Shown here one piece after another: positions 21,459 to 28,336 of a stretch of 28,336 nucleotides of DNA (the stretch's first letter is position 1; the number at the start of each line of letters is the position of its first letter). The position numbers and the translations under genes were made by a program. The DNA is taken from IMG/VR virus record IMGVR_UViG_3300035698_010138, positions 1 to 28,336 of that record. The stretch is one strand, 5' to 3'. Origin of the DNA: a virus. The notes below the pieces were generated by a model, which was not told where the DNA came from, searched no databases, and worked only from the letters and a program-made list of their open reading frames with translations.

Positions 21459-21778
21459 TTCTCCTCCTCTGGTAGCAATGATTTTAGGAAGTCTAGCTCT
21501 GCTGTGGCTAGGGTTTTGGATTTTGCATCTCTTACTATGAAGTTTGCATATTTTTCAAGTACATCAATTTGGTAACTGTGCCAACCGTTATATGGAGTCG
21601 CCAAACATGAATTTCCTGACACAATGTGAACTGGACAAGTTTTGCAATCATTTTCCCCATATGCAATACACAAATCACAATTAATACCTCCTTCGTCTAC
21701 ACCTTCTCCACTCACGATCAGCTCCCATTTTTTAATCGACTTTTTGAGAGCTGTGAGTTGTCTTTTCGATAGTTTCAT
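21455..21778 (-). CDS. 107-residue Cys-rich protein
   Basis: CGAGGCAAA stands before the ATG. A basic helix (MKLSKRQLTALKKSIKKWEL) precedes a Cys cluster: CDLCIAYGENDCKTCPVH and SGNSCLATPYNGW (five Cys), likely a zinc site. A second helix (ELDFLKSLLPEEE) ends the protein. Similar cysteine-cluster proteins occur in many phage early regions without assigned function. Confidence 0.65.
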   Translation of the reverse strand: MKLSKRQLTALKKSIKKWELIVSGEGVDEGGINCDLCIAYGENDCKTCPVHIVSGNSCLATPYNGWHSYQIDVLEKYANFIVRDAKSKTLATAELDFLKSLLPEEEK

Positions 21779-21793
21779 TTTGCCTCGTTTGGG

Positions 21794-22324
21794 TTAGAAC
21801 CTGTAAGATTTAGCTTTGTCATGCGCTTTTACTAACGCATCAGAAAGAAATGGAGGCTTATCAGAACTGCAGTCTTTTCCACAATTTGCAAACGCTCCCC
21901 ATGATAATCCGTCTACTTGCCAATACCAATGTCCTTCGCATCTTCGGCACTGCAGTATTTTATTAGGATTTTCAATCTCATAGTATATATCTCCATCGTG
22001 TTCAACTCCGGGGAATATCAACTGATAAAGCATGTAATCAGGGGGGCCATGCAACACAAAACATCTTTTTCCTGTCATCTCAGATAGCAGCCTGCATTTG
22101 TCAATCCCGTTTTCAAGTTGCATTGGATCGCCTTTTACTTCCACAAAACAATCCCAATCATGAACCCAAAAGTCTGGTAAGTACCAAACTCCATCGAAGC
22201 TGTATCCTTCCTTCTCATATTCCCATACGACACCGATCTCATCAAAGAAAACTGCCCATCTTGCTTCCATTCTGCTTCTAAATTTGTATCCCCTGTATGC
22301 TGTCTCTATCGCCTTAATTTTCAT
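21794..22324 (-). CDS. PD-(D/E)XK-type nuclease-like protein with zinc site
   Basis: 176 residues from the ATG at 22324, two bases after the helicase stop; a start at 22384 would overlap the helicase. The N-terminal pattern GYKFRSRMEARWAVFFDEIG, then WYLPDFWV (Pro50-Asp51) and CFVEVKG (Glu62-Val-Lys64) gives the R-E-D-ExK layout of a common phage PD-(D/E)XK protein. A Cys group follows (CRRCEGH, NCGKDC). It would cut or process DNA during replication or recombination. Position next to the primase-helicase supports DNA metabolism. Confidence 0.7.
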   Translation of the reverse strand: MKIKAIETAYRGYKFRSRMEARWAVFFDEIGVVWEYEKEGYSFDGVWYLPDFWVHDWDCFVEVKGDPMQLENGIDKCRLLSEMTGKRCFVLHGPPDYMLYQLIFPGVEHDGDIYYEIENPNKILQCRRCEGHWYWQVDGLSWGAFANCGKDCSSDKPPFLSDALVKAHDKAKSYRF

Positions 22325-22325
22325 T

Positions 22326-24197
22326 TCATTCCAATTTTGAATAATTAAAAAATTTAATAGGATCCCCGTTTGAATTTTCGACATACTGCAGTGTGTTTCC
22401 GTTGAACCATAGTTTAATCATACCCTCCCACTCCCCATTTCTTTGCTTTACGCAATTAAGATAAAAATCCGGCTGGGAAAGAATTTTCTCAGCTTTCTTT
22501 TTTTTATCATCTTCAAGTGACGATATGTCATACCCGTCATTATTTATCATATCCAGCAGTTCTTTCTTTTTTATATTCTTGAACATTATAAAGGCGTTAT
22601 CGGTCATATCAGTCATACCGCCTGATCCCTTGATATCCATCTTGTCTGGCCTTGTTTTTTCGCTATCGCTTTTTCTTGTGTGCATTACCAGATGGACATG
22701 GACATCATGCTCATGTGCAAAGTCAGTCAAGTCTTCAACAAATAATTTTTGGGCTGAATAATCATCCTCTCTCATTCCGCACTTTGCAAGAGGATCGATT
22801 ACAAGGTGTGTCACTCCATAACGCATAACAGCATAGCTTAATTTTTTCAGTAATTCTTCAGGCTTGATTGCTCCCTGTTTATTTACCATCCATACACTTC
22901 CAGCAAGATGATCTTTTACTACTGCAGCGTATTCATCCGATGGTTTTTTGCCAGAATTGGCCTGTCTCATCAATCTGTACATAACTTTACCTTTTTTCAT
23001 TTCCATGGAAGCAATAAGACTCTTCTCACCCATCATCAACCCGAGTGAAATCATGATAAAATTAACAAGCATTGATTTACCTGACGAATTATACCCAGCC
23101 CAGATAGTTACCTCTGCAGGTCTAAACCTAAATAGATTCTCGTATTTCTTCCATGGCAGCGGTTTCCCCGTAACGGCAATGTCGTCCCTGAATATTTTCA
23201 TTGCGTCTTCAAACGCTTCAGAACAATTTATTATACCCGGGACTGGAGGATACTGCGAAGTCTCTATGCAATATTTTAAGTCCTTTCCGGCTTTATGGCA
23301 TGAGTTTCCATCTGATTTTTCGTCCTGCAGGGCTGGTAATTTAACTATCCTGCAGTTTGTTGAACCCAAAGATTTAATTAACCCGGGAACCATTGTCTCT
23401 CCCGCAGCATCCATATCCATTGAAATATAAAATGTCTTAAAATGATTCATCAAGTGCGGGTGGTCATTCTCCATAAACGTATCAATCTTTCCCTGCCCTG
23501 CTCCATTTGGCACAGACAAAGCTGGAATGCCCTGCTCATGAAAACTCATCGCATCTATTTCCCCTTCAGTTATCACAACTTCTCTGTCAGTAGCCTTTAT
23601 CGACTGCCACCCGAATAGAGATATCTCCTTATCCCCGGGGTTCATCATCCATTCGTTCTTGCCATTTTTAACCTTCAGGGTTTTGTGCATCTTAACTTTT
23701 TGCCCTTGGTAATAAGGGAATGTTATCTTTCCCCCTATACTGCAGAGTCTATAATCGCTAATTGTCTCAGCAGATAATTTTCTTGTTTCTGTTAAATAGT
23801 TTATCATGGCAGAAGTCAGTGGTTTTCCGTAATCATCCTTTTTTGAAATGTCTACATTTTTAGGAGTCTTCAATTCGTATCCTTCTGACATCCCTAGATA
23901 TCTCTTAATGTCAGTCATGGCATCATTGAAGTCTGGCATACCCTTTGATATCATCCATAAATCTATCAAGTCACCGTAATCGCCACTTGCGGCATCATAG
24001 TCTGAAAATTGTCCAGCCTTATTCCCTTCCATGATGACGGCCATGGAGTCGCCCTCTTCACCATTAACGCTTCCTACCGTGTAATATTTACCGTTTCTTT
24101 TCCCGTTAGGAAGCAATGTCCTTACCACATCGTCTATCCTTTGATTGAGCTTCGCCTTAACAAGAGAAACATCTGTTTTAATCGCTGAGTATGTCAT
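22326..24197 (-). CDS. Primase-helicase (TOPRIM plus RecA-like helicase)
   Basis: 623 residues, GAGG ten bases before the ATG. The TOPRIM primase domain shows EGEID (211-215) and DMDAAGE (261-267). The helicase domain has Walker A GYNSSGKS (368-375), Walker B HLVIDP (464-469) and a DnaB-like HTRKS motif near 506. The N-terminal 100 residues follow the shape of the zinc-binding primase region but have no Cys cluster, so that domain is degenerate. This is the T7 gp4 type of architecture: unwinds DNA 5'-3' and primes the lagging strand. The start overlaps the initiator gene by 20 bases. Confidence 0.9.
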   Translation of the reverse strand: MTYSAIKTDVSLVKAKLNQRIDDVVRTLLPNGKRNGKYYTVGSVNGEEGDSMAVIMEGNKAGQFSDYDAASGDYGDLIDLWMISKGMPDFNDAMTDIKRYLGMSEGYELKTPKNVDISKKDDYGKPLTSAMINYLTETRKLSAETISDYRLCSIGGKITFPYYQGQKVKMHKTLKVKNGKNEWMMNPGDKEISLFGWQSIKATDREVVITEGEIDAMSFHEQGIPALSVPNGAGQGKIDTFMENDHPHLMNHFKTFYISMDMDAAGETMVPGLIKSLGSTNCRIVKLPALQDEKSDGNSCHKAGKDLKYCIETSQYPPVPGIINCSEAFEDAMKIFRDDIAVTGKPLPWKKYENLFRFRPAEVTIWAGYNSSGKSMLVNFIMISLGLMMGEKSLIASMEMKKGKVMYRLMRQANSGKKPSDEYAAVVKDHLAGSVWMVNKQGAIKPEELLKKLSYAVMRYGVTHLVIDPLAKCGMREDDYSAQKLFVEDLTDFAHEHDVHVHLVMHTRKSDSEKTRPDKMDIKGSGGMTDMTDNAFIMFKNIKKKELLDMINNDGYDISSLEDDKKKKAEKILSQPDFYLNCVKQRNGEWEGMIKLWFNGNTLQYVENSNGDPIKFFNYSKLE

Positions 24198-24909
24198 CTA
24201 TTCTATCCTCAAGTTCGTTGTTTTCTGTTGATTTATCATGTATCCGGTTAAGGTATTTTGGGAAGTTGCTTGGCCTAAACAATGTGTGCGGTGTTATATG
24301 TTCCCTCATCTTTGGATCATCTTTCCAATCATTAAACTTACTCTTTATAACGAACTCAAAATCAGCCACATTATATCCATCATTCAATCTTCCATTGATG
24401 TGTTCAATAATAGACTCTGTTTTTGCCTTGTATTTTGTTCCGCAAGTCGTGTTGAAAAAATCCACTATATCTTTTACTTTATCTTTATATTTATCTTTAT
24501 CTTTATCCTTACACCCTTTGGAGGGTGTAGTAAGCCCCTTATTAAGCCCCTTAACATATTTCTCTGTTAATTTGTATTTTTTAAGTATCTTCACAACAGA
24601 ATTATGTGCTCTGTTTTCTGGATTAAGATCACCATATTGGAAATCAATAAACCCGGGGATAAACCATTTCTTTCCGCTGTCGAATGGAAATATTCTTTCT
24701 TCTCCATTATTGAAATATTCAAGTGCTTTGTCATGATTGACTACCATATCTTGACCTAGATAAATTTGAGTAACCTCAAAATCAACTATCCAGACACCTG
24801 CGTGGTCACAGTCATGATATAAATAATCCCAAAGGAGCTTATAAGGGCCTAGTAAGCTCCTCATAAATGGTTTCTTGTATTTTTCTGTGTCAGTAAACCG
24901 CTTAGCCAT
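24178..24909 (-). CDS. Replication initiator / helicase loader-like, Phg_2220_C domain
   Basis: 243 residues from the ATG at 24909, preceded by AAAAGGAGAAAGTA; a start at 25020 is inferior. Residues 1-110 are an O-like N-terminal domain (KPFMRSLLGPYKLLWDYLYH, then WIVDFEVTQIYLGQD). A linker of KDKDKDKYKDKVKD follows. The C-terminal part (IVDFFNTTCGTKYKAKTESI, NDWKDDPKM, TLFRPSNFPKYLNRI) matches the conserved phage C-terminal domain of replication proteins. Directly upstream of the primase-helicase, it probably recognises the origin and loads the helicase. Confidence 0.8.
   Translation of the reverse strand: MAKRFTDTEKYKKPFMRSLLGPYKLLWDYLYHDCDHAGVWIVDFEVTQIYLGQDMVVNHDKALEYFNNGEERIFPFDSGKKWFIPGFIDFQYGDLNPENRAHNSVVKILKKYKLTEKYVKGLNKGLTTPSKGCKDKDKDKYKDKVKDIVDFFNTTCGTKYKAKTESIIEHINGRLNDGYNVADFEFVIKSKFNDWKDDPKMREHITPHTLFRPSNFPKYLNRIHDKSTENNELEDRIDDILSD
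24472..24512. repeat. TTTATC hexamer repeat coding the Lys-Asp linker
   Basis: Several copies of CTTTAT/TTTATC in a row (for example TTTATCTTTATCTTTATCC near 24490-24510), antisense to the AAA/GAT codons of the Lys-Asp linker. It is a short slippage-prone tract inside the initiator gene. Confidence 0.7.
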
Positions 24910-25051
24910 TACTTTCTCCTTTTTTAACCTGTTTCTTTTCCTTTCTAGGAACGTCCCAGTACGGGGATCTGCATAGAGAACATGTTTTTGGTGGTTCAGG
25001 TTTTCTTGGGTACCACACATGCCCGCATCTAGTACATTTCAACTTTTCCAT
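24902..25051 (-). CDS. 49-residue zinc-ribbon protein
   Basis: ATG at 25051 preceded by AAGGAG. The pattern KCTRCGHVWYPRKPEPPKT followed by CSLCRSPYWDVPR has two CxxC knuckles 15 residues apart, the shape of a well-known class of tiny phage zinc ribbons, with a Lys-rich tail. Overlaps the initiator start by eight bases. It is the first gene behind the promoter at 25074-25102. Confidence 0.75.
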   Translation of the reverse strand: MEKLKCTRCGHVWYPRKPEPPKTCSLCRSPYWDVPRKEKKQVKKGESNG

Positions 25052-25073
25052 CTTAACTCCTTGTGTTGGTATA

Positions 25074-25102
25074 ACCATATCATATAAGAATATAAAAGTC
25101 AA
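25074..25102 (-). promoter_or_regulatory. Internal early promoter
   Basis: Minus strand: TTGACT (25102-25097), 17-base spacer, TATGGT (25079-25074). Initiation would be near 25066, about 15 bases before the zinc-ribbon ATG at 25051. Its -35 lies inside the 3' arm of the terminator hairpin at 25098-25134. Confidence 0.55.
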
Positions 25103-25134
25103 GAAGTATTTTTCTTAATCCACAACTTCTTGAC
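25091..25134 (-). terminator. Terminator of the recombination operon, overlapping a promoter
   Basis: Minus strand: GTCAAGAAGT (25134-25125), 17-base loop, ACTTCTTGAC (25107-25098): ten perfect pairs followed by TTTTATATTC. It follows the stop at 25145 by about ten bases. GC content in the stem is moderate, so termination may be partial. Confidence 0.6.
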
Positions 25135-25144
25135 ATAACAAACA

Positions 25145-25348
25145 TTATCTAGCAAAACACAAACAGACCTTATTCAAATCGCTCCTGAAAACAACTTTAA
25201 CGTCCCCTCTCCTCTCAGCTTCTTTCTCGCACCATTCCAGATTACTCACCACGCCATAAGAAGTATCGTCTTTCTTATCAGCGGGTAGCCAGTGCGAATA
25301 CTGCCGCAGTTTTTCCAACGGGGTTAAATCTCTCCTGATCCTTTTCAT
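25145..25348 (-). CDS. 67-residue basic protein
   Basis: The ATG at 25348 follows the previous stop by two bases and has no clear ribosome site, so it probably depends on coupling. Basic and soluble, reading MKRIRRDLTPLEKLRQYSHW, then VSNLEWCEKEAERRGDVKVV and a late CLCFAR. Last gene of the recombination cluster, just before the terminator. Function unknown. Confidence 0.6.
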   Translation of the reverse strand: MKRIRRDLTPLEKLRQYSHWLPADKKDDTSYGVVSNLEWCEKEAERRGDVKVVFRSDLNKVCLCFAR

Positions 25349-25350
25349 AG

Positions 25351-25788
25351 TTAAGCAAATGATAGAATTTCCATGACCCGACCATTTAACTCCTCTTCAG
25401 TCGTGCCTTTAAGAATATGTTTCAGAATCAAGTTAATAGAATCTGAATAGAATTTATTAAAAGTATCGTCATCCATGCGATCCATAGCGATACTGCCCAC
25501 CACTTCATACCATTCTCCTGTTTGAATGTTTCTGCGTTTCTCAGTAATGCCCAGCTCCATCTTAATCGCTTCATGGAGTGATTCCTTGGTACGATAGGCA
25601 TCGGAGTTATCGGTCGTTACCTCAAGTAGCTTCCAATATTTTTGAAGAAGTTTCCAGTTACGTTCTCCCTTGATCTTTTTCAGATCGATTCGGTATATAC
25701 CACCCAGCTTACCTTTTGAGTGGTATTTAACCGCTTCTTCGTCAGCCGGAGCAAAGCCTGCTATAGTGCGTTTTAGATAAACCTTCAT
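25351..25788 (-). CDS. DUF1367-like phage protein
   Basis: 145 residues. The start overlaps the nuclease stop (ATGA). The opening MKVYLKRTIAGFAPADEEAV, then KLGGIYRIDLKKIKGERNWK followed by LLQKYWKLLE resembles the DUF1367 family, where a similar GL-x-PAD-x-EA motif leads to an RNx3H-like segment. The function of that family is not established; its members sit in replication/recombination clusters, as here. Mostly helical C-terminus. Confidence 0.6.
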   Translation of the reverse strand: MKVYLKRTIAGFAPADEEAVKYHSKGKLGGIYRIDLKKIKGERNWKLLQKYWKLLEVTTDNSDAYRTKESLHEAIKMELGITEKRRNIQTGEWYEVVGSIAMDRMDDDTFNKFYSDSINLILKHILKGTTEEELNGRVMEILSFA

Positions 25789-26078
25789 GAGATACCCAAT
25801 GTTTTAAGAATTTCATCAAGGCTAGAAACAATTTCATAATGCCCTGTGAAACTCGCCCTAATGCGTTTCTGGTCTTTTTTGATAGCAGACTCCCTAATCT
25901 TTCCGTCTTTACCCACAGTGTCTGGATTCTTCAATTCAAACCAGTAAGTCTTGCCTTTGAACCCCACCAGAAAATCATCATGGGATAGTTCAACGGTAAC
26001 ACCAGGAATCTGCCTAAGTTGCTTTACAATTTCTGGCTGGTTAGAATCCACTCTCGCATCTACCCTGTATTTTTTCAT
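25785..26078 (-). CDS. VRR-NUC-like small nuclease
   Basis: 97 residues. The pattern QIPGVTVELSHDDFLVGF followed by KTYWFELKNP gives Asp35, then Glu48-Leu-Lys50 (the D-ExK core). A QKRIRASFTGHYEIVSSLDE helix-strand with the expected Gln follows, as in VRR-NUC and Holliday-junction-type phage nucleases. No strong ribosome site; the start follows the SSB-like stop by three bases, so it is translationally coupled. Probable role: nuclease or resolvase in recombination. Confidence 0.65.
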   Translation of the reverse strand: MKKYRVDARVDSNQPEIVKQLRQIPGVTVELSHDDFLVGFKGKTYWFELKNPDTVGKDGKIRESAIKKDQKRIRASFTGHYEIVSSLDEILKTLGIS

Positions 26079-26081
26079 AGG

Positions 26082-26432
26082 CTAGAAAGGACAATCTTGT
26101 TCAAGTGGATCTTGAGAAGCGACATCAGTCTTACCGCCTTGATCTGGAGGATCTTGCTGGTACTTACCAACAATGGCAACCGCATTCAAAGTGTTCCAAT
26201 ACCCGCTGGAAGTAGCCCGACCATTAACATAAAAATCTACATAAACCTCAACACCCAACATTTTCGGTTTCACAATCCCAAGAGTTTTTCCACTCGTCTG
26301 AAATTTGATCGGGTTTGGATATTGTTCAGTCCCAGTCTCAAGAATAAATTCCTGAACCGAGAACTTCTCACTGATAGCCTTTTGCTCCGCAATACGCTGT
26401 ATTTTACCTTCAACCTGAAACTTTACACCCAT
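26082..26432 (-). CDS. SSB-like protein (DUF3127-type OB fold)
   Basis: 116 residues, TTGGAGGTGTTAA before the ATG. The beta-rich start MGVKFQVEGKIQRIAEQKAI, then SVQEFILETGTEQYPNPIKF and VEVYVDFYVNGRATSSGYWN, follow the OB-fold pattern of DUF3127. The C-terminus is low-complexity, ending in EQDCPF, an acidic tail with terminal Pro-Phe like the DDIPF of bacterial SSB that recruits partner proteins. It would coat single-stranded DNA for the ERF/YqaJ pair upstream. Confidence 0.7.
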   Translation of the reverse strand: MGVKFQVEGKIQRIAEQKAISEKFSVQEFILETGTEQYPNPIKFQTSGKTLGIVKPKMLGVEVYVDFYVNGRATSSGYWNTLNAVAIVGKYQQDPPDQGGKTDVASQDPLEQDCPF

Positions 26433-26613
26433 TTAACACCTCCAATTCTGCTACATGTTTAAAAAAGTTTGCTCTCTCCAACTTTATACTTCTGACTGTT
26501 TTAGAATACTGCTTAAATTTTGCAGGATCGGTAGTCCTCCTTGCTAAAGAAGAAGCAAGAATATAACATCCGTCAATAGTTTCAAGCGTGAGCGTGTTTA
26601 TTTTGGAAGACAT
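26410..26613 (-). CDS. 67-residue helical protein
   Basis: GGAGGGGAA stands before the ATG. Mostly helix and basic, reading MSSKINTLTLETIDGCYILA, then KQYSKTVRSIKLERANFFKH. It overlaps the SSB-like gene by 23 bases and the preceding gene by 16. Function unknown. Confidence 0.6.
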   Translation of the reverse strand: MSSKINTLTLETIDGCYILASSLARRTTDPAKFKQYSKTVRSIKLERANFFKHVAELEVLNGCKVSG

Positions 26614-26891
26614 TTCCCCTCCAGTGCTGTGTGCAAAAAATCAATCAACAGTTTTTTATTTACATAAAAAGCGTCATAATGAACATTTAAAATGTGTGCT
26701 GCCGGACTTTTTATCTCAATGAAAACAAAATCTTTATCACACTCTTTAACCCTTTCTATGTATGATTTGATGACTTCCAGTTGGTCTACCGGCTCATCTA
26801 TAACCTTGCCATCCTTATCACGCCCGACTGGAGCAAGAACTTCTGGGGGTATCAATTTTTTGTCTTTGAACTTCTTATTAAACACAAACAT
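26598..26891 (-). CDS. 97-residue hypothetical protein
   Basis: ATG at 26891 chosen for the TGGAGGTTAAAA before it; a start at 26921 lies inside the exonuclease gene. Basic start (MFVFNKKFKDKKLIPPEVLA), then mixed helix/strand (LEVIKSYIERVKECDKDFVF, HYDAFYVNKKLLIDFLHTAL). It lies between exonuclease and SSB-like genes, so a recombination role is possible. Family not recognised. Confidence 0.6.
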   Translation of the reverse strand: MFVFNKKFKDKKLIPPEVLAPVGRDKDGKVIDEPVDQLEVIKSYIERVKECDKDFVFIEIKSPAAHILNVHYDAFYVNKKLLIDFLHTALEGKCLPK

Positions 26892-27501
26892 TTTTAACCT
26901 CCAGTGCTTTGTATTGTTCAATAATTATCTGGACATTAGCAACCGATTCGCCAAGTCCCTTAGCCAGCATTTCAAACGCTTCAGGATCAGGCAAATGTTC
27001 CTTGATATACAGTTTTTGCCCCACTGGAAATGACGGGTTATAGGAAGCAAAATACCAGATACTTCTGCCGGAAACAAACAATGCACCCTGTATCTGCCAC
27101 TTGTACTTATTATCACCCTTTAAAAGACATTCTAAGTGGGTATGAGCGTCTTTGCATTTGAGTTCTAACCCTGCGTAATCACCGATCAATCCGTCAGGAC
27201 TAACACCGGCATATTGGCTTAGTTCTATGAACCCAACTTCTCTTGTCTCCACTCCCACTTCCAGATCAAACGCCATTCTCGCTTCTTCTTCCATTTCAAT
27301 TCCACGATCCATATTGAAATTTCTGAACGTGGATTCAGCGTATTCCCCGGTGATAATCTCAGCAGCCTTTTTATAACACAGCGTTTTTCTTGTGGCCGGT
27401 TTCCCGTTTGCGACTGTGGTGAAATCAGTTCCAGAGAATTTCCCCTTTTTGAGATCAAACCATTCATCTGACAACTGGACTAAATCTTCATGGATTATCA
27501 T
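26878..27501 (-). CDS. YqaJ-like / lambda exonuclease-family nuclease
   Basis: 207 residues, AGGGATCTATC before the ATG, which overlaps the ERF stop. The YqaJ/lambda-Exo core is clear: an N-terminal WFDLKKGKFSGTD motif, RGIEMEEEARMAF, SPDG with Asp103, LELKCK with Glu113 and Lys115, and KYKWQIQGALFVSG with Gln136/Gln138. These enzymes are 5'-3' dsDNA exonucleases making 3' single-stranded tails for the annealing protein. It is paired with the ERF gene just upstream, the usual two-component arrangement. Confidence 0.88.
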   Translation of the reverse strand: MIIHEDLVQLSDEWFDLKKGKFSGTDFTTVANGKPATRKTLCYKKAAEIITGEYAESTFRNFNMDRGIEMEEEARMAFDLEVGVETREVGFIELSQYAGVSPDGLIGDYAGLELKCKDAHTHLECLLKGDNKYKWQIQGALFVSGRSIWYFASYNPSFPVGQKLYIKEHLPDPEAFEMLAKGLGESVANVQIIIEQYKALEVKNVCV

Positions 27502-28136
27502 GATAGATCCCTCACTGATTTTCTAAACAGTCCGAGACAGGCTTCTTCATCTTGCTCGTATATTGGCAAAATATTTTCCCTAAGCAAACTATAAAGACCC
27601 TGCCTATTAGCATAGACAGTTACAATGTCCAAGCAATTTGTTATCTCATTTTTAAAACCCTGCTCGACATTGAACGACTCAGCCAACTCAGCAAAAGACT
27701 TTCTCATAAACGCAGTCTTCTTGTCTTCCTTCGCAATCACGTCGTCATCAAAATCATAATCTCCAGTAGCCCAAGCCAACATGGATTCCAGAGCGTATCG
27801 CTTCATATAACTGATCCCGCCACCGACCTGTTGAGCTTCGTTGATTTTGGCACTATTCATCATTTTGATTGGAGAGACGGACTTTATCCATTGGCATGAT
27901 TCAGCGTGGAGAATAATTGTGGTAATGGCAGGCTCGTTATCTGGAAGGCATGTGACAGGCTGGAATAACAAAAGCCCGGCTTCCGTGAAGATAGGCTTCG
28001 CTGTTTTTATCAACTCCGGGTATGGAGCATATTTGTTCATGTGACCTTGACCGGTCTTCTCAATAACCAGAAACTTATTCTGGATTTTAAGCATGGCAGG
28101 TATTATCGCGTCAATCTTAACCGACATATCGAACAT
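27498..28136 (-). CDS. ERF-family single-strand annealing protein
   Basis: 212 residues, AAGGAGTTTAAG before the ATG. ERF signature parts: an early YAPYPELIKTAKPIFTEAGL, a middle strand region with TTIILHAESCQWI, and the GGGISYMKRYALESMLAW motif followed by DYDFDDD. P22 Erf and its relatives anneal complementary single strands, circularising the phage genome and aiding recombination. Upstream of it (23 bases) ends the Gly-His repeat gene; downstream it is coupled to the exonuclease. Confidence 0.88.
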   Translation of the reverse strand: MFDMSVKIDAIIPAMLKIQNKFLVIEKTGQGHMNKYAPYPELIKTAKPIFTEAGLLLFQPVTCLPDNEPAITTIILHAESCQWIKSVSPIKMMNSAKINEAQQVGGGISYMKRYALESMLAWATGDYDFDDDVIAKEDKKTAFMRKSFAELAESFNVEQGFKNEITNCLDIVTVYANRQGLYSLLRENILPIYEQDEEACLGLFRKSVRDLS

Positions 28137-28159
28137 CTTAAACTCCTTATAATGTAAAA

Positions 28160-28336
28160 TTATTTAGACCGACCATGACCGTGACCATGACCGTGACCCT
28201 GACCCTGACCATGTCCATGACCGTGACCATGACCGTGACCCTGACCGTGACCCTGACCGTGACCATGACCGTGGCCCTGACCCTGACCATGACCGTGACC
28301 ATGACCGTGACCATGACCGTGACCATGACCGTGACC
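28160..28336 (-). CDS. Gly-His/Gln repeat protein, 5' end cut by window
   Basis: The minus-strand frame runs in from the right edge and stops with TAA at 28160-28162, 23 bases before the ERF start. All 58 visible residues are Gly-His or Gly-Gln dipeptides (about 27 of them), then Gly-Arg-Ser-Lys. His is the alternate residue in most units, Gln in six. This could bind metal ions strongly. No stop or frameshift interrupts it. The plus-strand frames are also open but have no start with a ribosome site. The N-terminal part is outside the window, so the family is unknown. Confidence 0.55.
   Translation of the reverse strand, partial: GHGHGHGHGHGHGHGHGQGQGHGHGHGQGHGQGHGHGHGHGHGQGQGHGHGHGHGRSK
28172..28336. 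repeat. 12-bp tandem repeat array (GACCAT-GACCGT)
   Basis: About 27 hexamers of the form GACC(A/C/G)T on the plus strand, mostly in the 12-base unit GACCATGACCGT with GACCCT variants. It reaches the right edge of the window and may continue. On the minus strand it codes for Gly-His/Gln. Confidence 0.9.

Noticed and set aside
24191-24736. Long hydrophobic plus-strand frame
   Set aside because: Antisense of the Lys/Asp-rich initiator gene; such genes create hydrophobic shadows on the other strand. No ribosome site.
28172-28336. Tandem hexamers as a CRISPR array
   Set aside because: There are no unique spacers; the repeat is simple and codes for Gly-His.

Overview
The window reads as part of a temperate, short-tailed (podovirus-like) bacteriophage or prophage of a Gram-negative host. 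It is AT-rich by eye and packed with short genes that mostly carry clear AGGAG-type ribosome binding sites. A structural set ordered like the P22 tail and ejection genes, an M15-type endolysin with small membrane proteins, a tyrosine integrase, an ERF/YqaJ recombination pair and a TOPRIM primase-helicase support this. A Gram-negative host is inferred from the endolysin type and from a secreted Rap1a-like protein. No host gene is visible.

Layout. (1) 1-8474, + strand, late structural genes: a tail protein with 135-bp propeller repeats (cut at the left edge), a tail fibre, three small proteins, a GNAT acetyltransferase and three consecutive DNA-ejection proteins. (2) 8471-8788, - strand: a secreted Rap1a-like protein behind a full-consensus sigma70 promoter, antisense to the end of the ejection genes. 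(3) 8866-10030, + strand: lysis cassette (membrane protein, endolysin, holin-like protein). (4) 10246-15082, - strand: integrase, a winged-helix protein next to an iteron-like repeat field, a TerS-like protein, a possible sliding-clamp-like protein and many tiny proteins. (5) 15314-16214, + strand: four small genes without Shine-Dalgarno sequences behind a palindromic operator candidate. (6) 16215-16964: about 750 bp with no convincing gene. (7) 16965-28336, - strand: the early operons. Read in the direction of transcription they are a Gly-His repeat protein (cut at the right edge), ERF annealing protein, YqaJ exonuclease, SSB-like protein, VRR-like nuclease and DUF1367-like protein. A terminator/promoter overlap follows, then a zinc ribbon, a replication initiator, the primase-helicase, a PD-(D/E)XK protein, many small proteins and a C5-type DNA methyltransferase.

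Working together. The right arm supplies replication and recombination. The left arm builds the tail, carries DNA into the host and lyses it. The middle holds integration and probably the lysis/lysogeny decision, although no CI- or Cro-like repressor was recognised.

Most unusual items: a 129-nt tRNA-like folded element in a 338-nt leader (18950-19287), the iteron field at 11674-11782, the Gly-His repeat tail at 28160-28336, the consensus promoter antisense to the late operon, and the SD-less gene island at 15314-16214.
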